Assembly: GCA_038030265.1 (NCBI GenBank)
Contig: CM075938.1
Span: 15,229,009-15,293,008, forward strand
Reading direction: 5' to 3'
Length of the DNA stretch: 64,000 nucleotides
From: Corythucha ciliata
Taxonomy: Eukaryota; Arthropoda; Insecta; Hemiptera; Tingidae
The notes below the pieces were generated by a model. The model searched no databases, had not been told where the DNA came from, and was given only the letters and a program-made list of their open reading frames with translations. How positions within the stretch are numbered: the stretch's first letter is position 1; each line of letters opens with the position of its first letter. Both the position numbers and the translations under genes were made by a program. This document shows positions 24,545 to 35,816 of the stretch, piece by piece.

Positions 24545-24850
24545 ACAGGACAGCCTCAAACCACAGCAAAACTCCAAACCACATCAATGCCCCGAACCAA
24601 AACGAAGCTCTGATCCATCAACCCGGCCACAAAAAAACCACGGCAAGGCTCTTCAACACTGCCAAGCTCGTAACCGCAGCAAAGCTCCAACCACGAAAAA
24701 TCTCTAGCCACAGTAAAGCGCCAAACCATAACAAAGCCAACCAATCACCAATGTGCCAACCACAAGAAAGCTCTAACCATGGTAAAAGGTCCAACCACCG
24801 TAAAGCTCCAACCACAGCATAGCTCCGACCACAGATAAAGTCCAACTTAA
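24545..24850 (-). repeat. Fam-B array, reverse orientation
   Basis: About 16 copies of the reverse complement of the 6170-6620 unit (AACCACAGCAAAGCTCC type). It encodes a spurious Asn/His/Lys-rich frame on the plus strand. Confidence 0.8.
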
Positions 24851-25019
24851 GCAAGCCTCCTAACACAAAAAGCTTGACTTTTGACAGATCGTTCCCTCTC
24901 CACGCCTTTCCCTGATCATTCATAAGCCTCCAGATGTTTTTTGTTGAAGTCCAAGGAACAGTGTATGATTTCAAAAAACTCTGGAACTGGACCTTATCCA
25001 TTATTTATAACGCACTAGA

Positions 25020-25240
25020 CATAGTTAACAAAATCATTTCGTGAAGTTGGTTTAAAGCATTTGGCTCTTACAAACAGCAATTTCAATAAACCAGTTTCAC
25101 GTGTTTGGCTCTTTAAAATGAGCAATTTTGCGGGTCTGGAAACGAAAACTATTTTCGTTTGTTTGTATTTTTTCAAAAAGTGAATGAAGAAATGCAGCGT
25201 AACCCATTCTTACTCTCAAAAACCCAGAAACTGACTGACT
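25020..25240 (+). repeat. Fam-D short block
   Basis: A handful of eroded copies with GTTTGGCTCTT and AATTTTGCGGG phrases. Confidence 0.4.
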
Positions 25241-25263
25241 CGGGAACTTAGTGTGATTTTGTC

Positions 25264-25714
25264 CTAGAAAAGCTCCCTACTGCCGGATTCAGCAAATTCA
25301 GTCTCATCTCCCAGACTATCCTTCACGATAAATGACGTTACGGCATCAGAAACGTATTTGATGCTACTCCCAAAAATACGAGTACCTTCTCGTCCCACTA
25401 ATTGATTGTTTTGTGCTAGGGATAAGGGAGAAGTTAACCTATTGGCTCGGATTATGACTCCATTTTGAGGGCAGGTCGTTGGAGGCCTCACTTGTTGATT
25501 AGGAGGAGGATGATTGAGAAGGGAGCCAAAGGACACGAGCGATAACCGACGAGTGGAATGAAAGTGTCGTCGTGTTGTAGAGCGTGAAGTCGTAACAAGC
25601 TACCATTGACTCGGGGTGGGGCAATCGTGATCGTTGAGCCGGGACTAACAGATGACGTCGACTGTGGTCTCTGCCCACTCTTTCGCCACAGGGACAAGTC
25701 AAACGATGCGCCAC
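25264..25714 (-). pseudogene. Possible broken coding fragment, unidentified
   Basis: GC-balanced, non-repetitive sequence in which the minus strand stays open in long overlapping frames. One frame at 25714-25488 holds Ser/Pro-rich then hydrophobic sequence, and another at 25536-25264 ends in an acidic tail (DSLGDETEFAESGS). The composition differs from the AT-rich surroundings. One coding sequence with a frameshift near 25490-25530 would explain both frames. I do not recognise a family, and no splice sites clearly bound it. It could also be a retrotransposon remnant. Confidence 0.25.
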
Positions 25715-25739
25715 GACTGAAAAAAAAAATAAAAAAAAA

Positions 25740-26963
25740 AATGGACGCGTGAGTTGAACGCCCCGTGTCTCGGTGAAGATTTGAGAAACGACGAATGCTG
25801 GCTAGCTGCCGCTAAGCCATCTTGAGGCGTTCACGAACGCATCTCAGCGCAGCGGTCTGCTGCTATTCTTGCACCGAGTTAACTCAATGGTGACGGATGA
25901 TGCCATCTCAGGGTCCGGTAGTACTTCCAGACGGTTGCAAAATTGCGTAAGAGGACCTATATGTATTCTGCGAGCCGTTCAGTGCTGTTCAAATGACGAA
26001 GTATGGTAAAATCGAGGACGGTGCGGGTTGGACAGAGGCCACAGAGAACATGCAGTGCAAAGCGGGATACCCTGCAGTAGTCGGAATGGTTTGGCGTTTA
26101 TGGTTGGAAGTCACGTTGTACTGTAAAAAATGCGTTGGTGATCACAGTTCGATGGGTGACACCAACAAAAAACCAGGTGTACAGTATACGCCAGGCGATC
26201 CTCCGGAAGACCGACTTGTCGCTGCTATTGAGTTTGGGCTCCTCATTGGTGAGCAAAAATATGTCGTTGTCTGCTGCAACTTTTACCGATCGACGTCCTT
26301 GTGTGGTCAAAGTGCTAATGACCACCAAGAGTTTCACTCTGAAACAGTGAACGCTCAATGAAGAAGGGAAGGCAGTTGGGAGAGTCCGCCGGGGACGCCG
26401 TTGTGGGTCTCCGCCAGGAGTCTGTACCGCTAGAAGGCTCACGAGCGTCTCTAGTGAGTAGCGTGAGGCTACGTTGGTTATAATCATCTATAGGTAGATT
26501 GGCAGTCGGCCCTGTTCACCCGAGTTACTCCCGGAAGGGCTTTGACCTTTCATACTAAGGCCAATGCGCGTTCTCAGGAGTCGCGAGATTGACGATGAGT
26601 TGGCTGCTCGAATGGCCTTGTTGACTATATCCTGAAAATAGAGCAACAATAGTGCTTCACAAATCACACTAGGCCCTACCTGCTTTGAATCACACTAGAT
26701 GCTCGTAGAGGTATATGTGGGGTCACTGCGCCAGATAATTATCATGTTCTAGGGACAGCCTCCGGTTGCTAAGTGTCAGTTTAGGTAACGATAGTAACAC
26801 CGCGGCTGGGTTTAGATGAGGCGTCAAATCTCCAAGCTTCTTAGTCTTGGGAATGGCTAGTGAGTTCAGTGCTGATCGTAGCGCTCCTTCGTTGGCGATG
26901 TAGTACTAAAGGTGAAGTCCCAAATTCCGTGGATTTCGCCCTTTACAAAAAAAAAAAAAAAAA
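25740..26963 (+). other. GC-richer block ending in a 17-A tract, possible retroelement remnant
   Basis: About 1.2 kb of balanced-composition, non-repetitive DNA that ends in 17 A at 26947-26963, as expected of a reverse-transcribed insertion. The frames inside (26098-26487 minus, 25993-26361 plus) match nothing I recognise. No target duplication was identified, so the call rests on composition and the A tail. Confidence 0.3.
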
Positions 26964-27615
26964 TCGCTGGGTTGGCCCATTCAGATTCCAAATTAGACAG
27001 TATCTGAGCTCACAAAACCCAATATGGCGGTTTTTACTTACTCAAAAGGCAGATTACCCAAGATACCATAAAATCGATATCGATATTATCGATTGAAACC
27101 GTTAGAAGAAAAGTAGCGTAAAGTCGTGAGCTTTTGTGCTGCAATTCTAAAATGCATGTCGAAATTCACAGCTCGAACATAAATTCACATACTTATGTGC
27201 CGAGAGCCTCGTGTCGGGTTGTTGGTGAAAGCAGACATTTTCTTAGGGAATTTTCTAGGCGGAATGATGCAAAATGAAAACATCCAGGCACCGTGACTGT
27301 AATGCTGGTGATCACTGTTCTCCCGCTATTGTTAATATTAATTTCCTCGTTTTATTTTCGCCATTAAAATGTCGTGGCTAGGAATTTCCTGGCTGGAAAA
27401 GTTAAGGATTTTCTTCTTTTTATTCGTATGCTGAGGCAAAGACTTTTCATAATGTGTGCAACTCTACCTAGCCATGCACGATCGTTTGGTCGTGCAGGCT
27501 ATTGCCTAACTTACTTCACACATTCAACGCTCTTTGTATTCAATGAACTGAATTTGTATCAGCAAAGGATTAATATTATTGTTGAATTAATTTGCATTTT
27601 TTTTTGTTGTTCCAG
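26964..27615. other. End of first intron
   Basis: AT-rich unique sequence. It ends in TTTTTTTTTGTTGTTCCAG at about 27598-27615, the acceptor of the next exon. Confidence 0.55.
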
Positions 27616-27733
27616 TACCCGAGAGGGCCATGCAACTCGTTCAAGAGAAACCTTCGCCCGCAACGCGAGCAGTCAAATGCACAGCTGAAGGGATATTCCC
27701 TCAGCCCAATATGACAATTTCGTCGAAAGAAAA
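27616..27733 (+). CDS. Exon: first half of second Ig-like domain
   Basis: This 118-nt exon lies between a T-rich acceptor (TTCCAG) and the donor AA|GTAATT. It receives phase 1 from the V-set exon (G+TA gives Val) and leaves in phase 2. It encodes VPERAMQLVQ, then a B-strand AVKCTAEG with the first Cys of a C2/I-type Ig fold, then FPQPNMTIS, where NMT is a glycosylation sequon. The pattern Cys-x-Ala-x-Gly-x-(F/Y)-P-x-P is usual at the start of the second domain of beat-like proteins. The phase match on both sides makes this a real exon rather than a chance frame. The donor GTAATT is slightly weak. Confidence 0.75.
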
Positions 27734-30700
27734 GTAATTCCACGTTTTATTTCACTCTCAAACCACCTTTGTATTTTGTTGTACATTTGCTTCAGTTCAC
27801 ATTCCATCTCTCTCCCCACCCTTCACCCTACCGGTGTGCAGTAAATCTCCCTGTTCATCAGTTCATCTCCTTTCCCCCAGGACAACCATGTTTCTTGATT
27901 AAGTTCGCATGAGACTCTACTTGCGGCATTGTAACTTGACCCCCTCAACCACCCCGTACCTCCGCGAACATAAAATAAGTCCTTTATGGGGTGAAGAGCA
28001 TGGAGAGGAATAAGAAACTGGTTGAATGTACGTTGGTTTGTTGATGGTGGAGTGTGGGTTGGGGGTTATTTGTGAGACCATAGATAACCCCCTTAGTAAA
28101 AAGGCTAAACTCCAGAACGAAAGTAAAGTAAATGCGACTCTCTCCTCCGCTCGTGTCTTACCGAGTGAAATAGTCTTTCCTTCTATTTCAACCCCCACCA
28201 CCTTTTTTTTTCGGACAAATTGCTTAGGAGCCCAACCCTAAAATAAGTTTACACCGAAGGCTTCTCTTGTGCCACCAGCCCTTCCTTGAAAAGTGGGTCT
28301 TCATCAATTTGTTTTTTTCCGCCCCGCACGCCACCGTAGTATTGTTTTTGTTGCGGGAATAGTTAAAACGCCTGTTTTAATGGCCTGTAAACCGTTGAAC
28401 CGGCTTCTCATTTTGTTTTTATGTCGCCTTATCATTATTTTTGAATAGCTGTTAAATGCGGAAAAATATTGTGCAATTCCTGTTGAGAGTTTCCCGGTGG
28501 TGATACTCGTTCCCCTCCCATCAATTCGCACAATGTCGAGTTTTACTACCGTACCCCATCCGAACAAACGTATTTTCAAGAAAAAAAAGAAGGGTATTGT
28601 TAAATTCCTCTTACCCCTCTCTGGACAACCTTTTTTCAAACACCCTTTGTCCACGGAAACTCTCTTTTCTCTTCTCTAGCCCTTTTCTCACCCATTTATG
28701 ATTCCATATTCCCTTTAGTTTCCAACAAAAGACCCTTTGCCTCCCCCCCCCACTTCGTTCACCATTTTCCACACACACACTTCCTTTGACCCATCTACCA
28801 CACACTATTCTTCCACAATTTCACTCACGGGCAAAAAAAAGGAGAGGGAGAAAATAATGCGACTGGCGTGAATCAGTAACTCGCGAATATATTTCACCTT
28901 TGCATCTCAACGAGAAATATAAATAAAAACTGAAACTTTCCCGGCGTGTAATATTCAACATTGGAATCCCCGGCTCGTTTCCATGAAAAGTTGAGTCATC
29001 ACTAGTGAGACTAGCTGAAGGGGTGGAAGGGGTTGCTCAGCTTGGGCATATGTTTGGCTTATAGAAAACCCTTTCTCGAATACAGGAAGGACCCCATCTA
29101 TTGCCCTCAGCAATCTCACTCGTGCGATCTTTAAAGGACAAAACCTCTTCGGTTTTCTTCCTTACGAGAAGGGCCTATAAGTTGAGTGGTTGGGTGAGGG
29201 GAGAGGCAGACTTTTCTGTATGGAAAGCCATCTTCTCACCTTTTCGTATCAATATGGCGACAGAGTTTCAGTTATCTTAGATCCGAAAATAAAGGATGGC
29301 TCTTTTATATTAAAGGGATCGAGACCCTCCACCTCATTCCATCGGTAAAAGGCGAGTGCGGTCGGTGTGAGAAAGAGTAAGCTCTTCTATCAAACTTCGA
29401 CTTATTCTTCCTCACCCCCTAACTAACTTCAATACCTTTTTTTCGAGTTCTTCGTTGATATCAAGACCTCCCCCCCACTCCGACACAACTTTTCATTTCT
29501 CATTCGTATCATCCTATAAACTTTTTGATGGCCCCCCTCACCCCTCGACCACATGGAGGGGCTGAGTCTTAATTATTTAACTCCACCCGATGGCTTTAAC
29601 TTCCCAATTAGCGCTTTTTAAAGAAATGAGAAAAAAAAACCTTGACAAGCTGGTAATTATTTCAATTTCTTTCATTTCCATTAAGACTCGCCTCTGGGGA
29701 ATGAAGGGAAGAACTCGGAAGAAGCGTAAGCTGGAGAGTTTTTTTTTTATGTTTGATGGCGCTTCGTTGTGCGAAAAAAAACTTTTAATTTATTGTCGCC
29801 CACTTCATCTCTCAGACCGATTGAAGTAGCCTCCATTAAAATCCCCCTCTCCTTCGATCAATTGATAATAATTAATGCCAAAGAAATAATAATTACGAAT
29901 TTCCACTAATTATTCCTTTAACATTGTCTTGGAATAAATTGGATGGTTGTCATCATTCAAGTCTCCGCGACCAGTCCGCGTCCCTCGTGTTGGTTCCTCA
30001 CATTTCTTGATTTAAGTACCATGGACCATGGCGATGGGGCATACCCGGCCCAATGAAATAATCGTTTCGCGACGTCTTTTTATGGTTTGGGCTGAGTGGA
30101 CCGACTGAGGCTCTTCCTTAGACCACATGAGTGGCTGCCGACCACGGTGACATTCTCGCGGTCCCCTGAAAATTTGCCAATGGGACCAAAAACGCCGGAA
30201 TCCCCCGAGAACCCGCTTCAAGTATCACGTCATTGAACACGTGTTCAAATTTATAGAATCTGTATGACGAAAGGTGCGCAGTTACGCCCCATTCAAGAGG
30301 GGTATTTTCTATTTTAGCGATTTTCAGGGCAATTCTCTCGAAGCTAGTCGAATTTAGCAGCAAAGCTCCGGCCAAAATGGCGGGGTGAATGATTTTCTTC
30401 ACTCCAATGCGAGGGAGTGAGACCAGCCTGTACATTATGACGAATTACAACCTTGGACGTTGGGTCTGTCAATTTTCGAGGTCGTTGAGAGCGGGAAAAA
30501 CGGTCAAAGCGACCGAAAAATTCGGAATCACGAGGAATATCGTTTCAATGACTGACTGGGTCTAAAATCCGTTGGAATTTTGGGATTGTAATATTTCAAG
30601 GGGGGACAATTCCGTCCAATCTAAACATTTGGCTATTTTGGGGAAAATAGCTCGGGGGTGGGCGATATTCAAAGTCTTCCGATCCTGACCCAGTGCGCTT

Positions 30701-30930
30701 TAAAAGTAATTTGAACTGCGCTAAATTGCGGAATGTAACCAGATACAGTCAAAAAGCCCCAAAAGGGGGGATGTCAGCGCCCCGTGAAAGGGTAAAAATA
30801 AAATTGTGCATTTCACGATTACATTGGTTTCGGCAGACTTTCTCGACTCTGGAGCAAGCCAGTTAGGATGCACGTGAACCTGACCCGACCCATAACGCAA
30901 AAAACAATCCTACTCGTTTGTTTACGTTTG
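27734..30930. other. Unique intron sequence, no gene seen
   Basis: AT-rich second-intron DNA with strong pyrimidine bias at 28140-28850 and C tracts (about 28743). Open frames are short and low-complexity. No repeat array of the named families before about 30930. Confidence 0.5.
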
Positions 30931-32110
30931 CTTGGAAGAGCGTACGCGCGAAATTTTATTTTTGAACTATTCAAAGCCACAAAATGGATTTTTTAAAGAA
31001 CTAAAGCCTCGAAAGCAAGCCTATGACATTAGATTACGCTTGGTATACAAATTGAACCCGCGACATTTGCTTTTTAGAGCGCCAAGTCGGCAATATTTGT
31101 TTTTTGGAGCCAAAATTTGTGGAACAGTCTTGCATTTTATAATTACGCTTCAGGGGATTATGATGGTGGCTGACATCATAGGACGCTTTGGGGGGTCCAA
31201 TAATTTGAGCAGTTCTTTACTCCCCTCCTCTCAATTCCACAAATATCGTGTCACGTGCCAAATTATGTCTGCATGTGCAAAATTACAATTTTAAGGCCAA
31301 AAATCCAAATTTGGCACCCAGTTTCTCCATGAAATTTCCTTGTTTCTAGCCTTAATTCCTGGCGTCATTTGTGTCCGAAAGACGGAATAAGATAAACGGT
31401 TAAGCCGAATCGACAATGTCTCTCACAAAGTGGCGTATTAAGCCCGGAAACTTGGAAGGGGGCGCAAGCTTATGCCCTGAAACGCCTTCTCACCCCTCCA
31501 AACCCAATTTTCACCCATTTGGCATTTAAAAAAATCATTATCGTGGGCAAATTTTTGGTTTTTATATCACAGAACCTAATGTCGTGAGTTTTAAAACAAA
31601 TATTTCTTTGAAACATCGCGTCAAAAAAATAAATAAATAAATCTGTCAAAAAATTTACAACTAATAATTTCGTGAGTTTTGCTCACCCAAAATGGTTACT
31701 GCAGGGATTCGAAACAGTTGATTCACTTAGTCACCCTCCCTTTCTTTATGTTCTTGGTTACAAGGGTGGCTGGAATTTGTGGTTTTCACCCCTGTAAACC
31801 CAATTTTCGGGCATTTATCCATTTTAAAAGTCAATTTTGTGGTTTTTGCCTCTTTCTTGAATCACAATTTTGCTCCTTGAAAAAGCCAATTTGGCAGGAC
31901 TGTGACCCTAAAGCCTATTTCGAGGGTGCCGCTCTGTCAAAACCAAATTTTTCTGGTCTTGTCACTGGTTTTGCCTGCTCAAGAACCCAATTTCGATACA
32001 GTGACTCCCTAAAAAAAAAAACAATTTCGTGGGGTTCACTCGTTCAAATGCCCAATGTCACGGAGCTCAAAAATGAAATTTTTCACGTAAATTGCTCAAC
32101 TGACTATTCA
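30931..32110 (+). repeat. Fam-D arrays (two blocks)
   Basis: Blocks at about 30940-31330 and 31480-32110 repeat phrases such as AAACCCAATTTTCG and AAAGCCAATTTGGC at roughly 30-bp spacing. The long open frame 31679-32128 (149 codons, rich in Phe, Cys and Asn) follows this period and is not considered a gene. Confidence 0.6.
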
Positions 32111-32149
32111 CGGCGTAAAGCTATTTGAACTGGCTAATCCCTCCGTATT

Positions 32150-33600
32150 AACCACCTCTAATAAATAACAGTACTGTTGATAAGCGCCTTGAAAATGACT
32201 AATCTGACAAATTGCGCACTAAAAATGACCAAACTTTTAATTCACGCCCGTATTTAACCATTGAGAGTAAAACTGACGATTCGCGCTCAATAAATGGCTA
32301 AATTGAGCGTTCGCACTCAAAAATTGACTAAAGCCCTGGTCGATCGCATGGGTTTAAAGTTCCGTTTAGCCTTAAGCTGAGGTTGAGAGTTTATACCCCA
32401 ATCGTAATTCAGCATTTTGAGTACAAAATCGTTTAAATAACCTTTAACAATGCTCAATAAACGGACATTGTAGACCCGGCCCTAAACTGACCATTTGTGC
32501 CCTGAAAAAATCGCACTATCTATTCACAACCTAAAATTGACGAATCTAATTCATATCACTCTAAAAATGGCTAAAACTGAGACGATTCGCGCCTTGTAAA
32601 CGCCCTAAGAGTTGACTCATGCCCTGAAAATATCTTAACTGGCTCTGCACGCCATAAAATGGGCAAATCTGACTCAAAATCACCCTTATAATTGCTTAAC
32701 TGGCGATTCACACCATGAAAATAACTGAAATAGACGACATTCATGCTCTGGAAATGGCAAAACGGACCATATTTTGCTCTGTAGAAATTGCCAAACTGAT
32801 CATTCGCTCCTCGGCAATGGCTAAACTGACAACTCGTGAAACATGATGATTTGTGGCTTGCCGATTTAATTGTGCCGTAAAAATAGCCAAACTCGCCAGC
32901 ACGCCCCAAGATGGGCAAGTCTGACTCAAACTCACACGAAAAATGGCTAAACTTAAAATTTGAGCCATGAAAGTTCGTAAATTGATGATATTTGTGCCCG
33001 GAAATAGAAAAACGATCGAGTTTGGCGCTCCAAACTGCTGCCAAGTTGCCAGACTGGGCATTCAAGCTCTATAAAAATGGTAGAAATAACTAAATGCGTT
33101 CTAGTAAAGGCTAAACTGGCTATTCACGCTTTGAAATTGGCAAATCTGACTCATTTGGCTCTGTTGAAATGCCCAAAATTCGTACCCGAAAATGGAAAAA
33201 CATTCGCGCTCCAGAAATGACCAAACTGACGGATCGTGCCCCAAAAATAGCAAAACCGACAATTTAAGCACTAAAATTGGCAAATCTGACTCAATTAGCC
33301 CTAAATATGGCTTTACTATCACGCCCGATAAACGAAGCGTTCGTTCCCGCACCACCGTCTCCACGTTACACATTAGCAACTAATCGCCCCCCCCCCCCCT
33401 CGAACGATTGGTTTCTGTAATACTTCTTCGTTCTGATGCACTGACTGCTCTCGCTCTATAAAATTACTTGACTGCGGCTACTCGCGTTCTGAAATTGGGT
33501 AAACTGACTATTCACGCCAGAAAAATGGTTGCAAGGACAATTCGTGCCCTGAAATATGGCAAAACTGACAATTCAGTAATTGGTGTTCACTTAAGTTAAA
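32150..33600 (-). repeat. Fam-F array, reverse orientation
   Basis: About 45 copies of the reverse complement of the Fam-F unit (phrases CTGACTATTCGCGCC and TGAAAATGGCTAAA). It is interrupted near 33385 by a C tract of about 11. The minus-strand open frame 32571-33065 simply reads through the 30-bp period. Confidence 0.8.
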
Positions 33601-33764
33601 TTAGGTGTGATATTTCCAGAAACAAGAGGATCATGTAATTATTAGGCGTACATTTTAAAGAATGGGATGGGTGAGTGCCCCATTCGCCCCCTTTTTTTCC
33701 TCAATGATAACTATTGAGGGACCAAAGATGGTGTAATGCCGTACTCGTGGTGAACAGTTCCTTA

Positions 33765-35185
33765 CCCTAACCAGGCGTGTGCCTTCTTCCCGCCCTGGCT
33801 TGATGCCCTTTAGGACCCAATACCGGCTGGGAAGTGACCCGGCACGTGCAAGACCTGGCTATCCTCGTCTCTTCCGCCGTCAGCCATACCAGCCGGTCAA
33901 AGCTGGTAGGTTACCGGTGTGGACCGCTTGGTGGTGGGGACTTTTACAGGGAGTGAATTGAGACGAGGAGTGATACCCGTAGTGATGTTGGACAAGATTA
34001 CCAGCGCGGCGTAGAGTTCCGAGACCACAGAGCGAGGGGTTAGAAGAGGTGAGTGACACTGAAGATACTGGAGACAGTGTGAATCGCAGTGGTTCATGTT
34101 GCTGGTCTCAGTGATGCTCCAGCCGGAGTCCTGAGTATCCACGTCTGACGATTAAAGTCCAGGTGGGCGTACCATAACAAGTCCTGTTCCTCGACGGCTG
34201 CACCACGCGTTGGCAAAGCCGAGAAACCGGTGAGCTGAAGCTTTACTGTTGATGAGGTGACTGAGTTTGGAGGGGATGCGCCATTTTTCTCGAAGCTCCC
34301 GGAAGTTAGGGCATCGTAGTAGGATGTGCTCGGCAGTCTCGGCCTTGCCTCCGCATGGGCAGTCGGGGTGAAAATGTAATTTCGCGTTGAAGGATCTATG
34401 CCCAGTAATGAGTTGGACCGGTAGTTAAGGAAACACCATTTCCAGCTCTGGCGCTCCTCAATGTTGGGAATTATTTGGTGGGTGTGGCGGCCAGTGGTAC
34501 CAGCGTCCCATTCGGCGCCCAGAGATCCCTCGTAGAAGCCACATGTTGCAGATATGGTGCGATAAAGATAAGCTAGGTGCTGCGTGAGCAGTCCTGTCCT
34601 CGTTATCATCACACCCAAGTAGCGGACGGGGTGAGTAAGCGGCATGTTCTGGTTGTCTGTCGTCCGGAGATGACGCTAATCCGAGAGGGACTGATATCCT
34701 TTGAAAAGTGTCAGAGACGACTTCGCGTAGTTTCTGTTTAGGCGACGGGAGTCACACCAGGTGGCGACTAAGCTGTCAACTCGGCGAAACTCCCTGCGGA
34801 TATGACGATGGCCAGGTCATCGACAAAGGCAGTGGCTGCCAGACCGGCCGCCTCCAGCTCCCGTAAGAGGGGCGCGAAGCCAAGAGCCCAGAGTATGGAG
34901 GCCAGGACTGCGCCTTGAGGGCACCCGCTAGTGATTTCCCGTTGGGCTACCACGCCACTGTAGTGCAGCTGGACTGAGCGGTTGCTGAGGTAACTTCGAG
35001 GAAGTCTGTATATATTGGCCGGGACGTCGGAGGCGTGGATCTCAATTAGGAGTGCCAGCCACCAGACCGTGTTAAAGGCAGCAACGATGTCATAGCAGGC
35101 CACAGCTACGATGCGGTCTGAGGAGTTTCTAACTTGCTGCTGGAGGTTGATGATTGCGTGTTCTGTGGATAGATGAGGAATTCTT
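33765..35185 (-). mobile_element. Decayed non-LTR retrotransposon fragment (R1-like RT to C-terminus)
   Basis: Read on the minus strand, 35180 to 34768 gives a segment with STEHAIINLQ, then motif A (CYDIVAAFNTVWW), motif B (SGCPQGAVLASILW) and motif C with catalytic FVDD at 34816-34827. After a stop and frame change come LNRNYAKSS, the thumb-like PVRYLGVMI (about 34620) and, in a second frame, a CCHC-type zinc knuckle CPCGGKAETAEHILLRC (34309-34372). Arg/Trp-rich sequence follows, then a GC-rich 3' part to about 33765. In motif A the usual second Asp is Asn. Stops and frameshifts show it is dead. The wording of the motifs resembles R1/Jockey elements. There is no A tail at the 3' end and the 5' endonuclease is absent. 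Confidence 0.85.
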
Positions 35186-35646
35186 CCGAATTCCCCGAAT
35201 TACCCCAACCAGACCAATGGTAGAGCAATCGCCTCACCCCCTCCGAACCTTAATATTTTACCACCACTGATCGAAGCAGTAAATTTCGCGAATTGTTTTA
35301 GCGAAATTGTGCTGTGAATAATAGTGTAAATCACACGCTCAACATTCAAGCTTTGTGGAGACCAGAACTGAAGACCAGAAGACTGTGAATAAATTAAAAT
35401 TTGTACGACTTAATAAGAAGCTTGAATGGCAGAAAAGGTTTTTGGCTCAAAATGCAGCTTAAGAAGCAAAAAATCGGATCCTGATGCTCTGGGGGGGGGG
35501 GCAGTCAATGGCTGTCCGGTTCATTTTTAACGGACAAATAATACATTTTAGGTCGAATTAACACTTTCTGAATGTTTAAGAATTCTAAAAATTAATTAAC
35601 GCAGTCTATACAACTAATTACGTTATTTATTTTATTTTTTTTTCAG
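35186..35646. other. End of second intron
   Basis: Unique AT-rich sequence with a G tract at about 35490. It ends in a long T tract and CAG at 35646, the next exon's acceptor. Confidence 0.6.
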
Positions 35647-35816
35647 AATCGAAGGCTCAAAAGTAGACATAGAAACAACCAATAAAAAGGGCCTGTTTGA
35701 CATTTCGGCCAAAATGACTTTCGACGATCGTGTAGTCGAGTCGGTCACATTCGACTGCGTCCTGAGGATACCTGACGCCAACTACACCGTTCAACGTTCC
35801 GTCGTGTATTTACCAG
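35647..35816 (+). CDS. Exon: second half of second Ig-like domain
   Basis: This 170-nt exon runs from a strong acceptor (TTTTTTTTCAG) to a strong donor (G|GTGAGT). It joins in phase 2 (AA+A gives Lys) and leaves in phase 1. It encodes IEGSKVDIETTNKKG, then LFDISAKMTF, and the F-strand region VTFDCVLRIP whose Cys pairs with the Cys of the previous exon. The end, ANYTVQRSVVYLPG, has a glycosylation sequon NYT. The sequence ending in a YxPG-type turn just before a linker exon is characteristic of beat-like two-Ig proteins, as I recall the family. Splice sites, phases and the Cys pair all agree. Confidence 0.8.

Noticed and set aside
31679..32128. 149-codon frame as a gene
   Set aside because: It lies in a Fam-D array whose 30-bp period keeps a frame open by chance.
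32571..33065. 164-codon minus frame as a gene
   Set aside because: Translation is a 10-residue repeat from the Fam-F 30-bp unit.
34094..34645. 183-codon minus frame as a separate gene
   Set aside because: It is partly the LINE's C-terminal region and partly the wrong frame across the zinc-knuckle segment.
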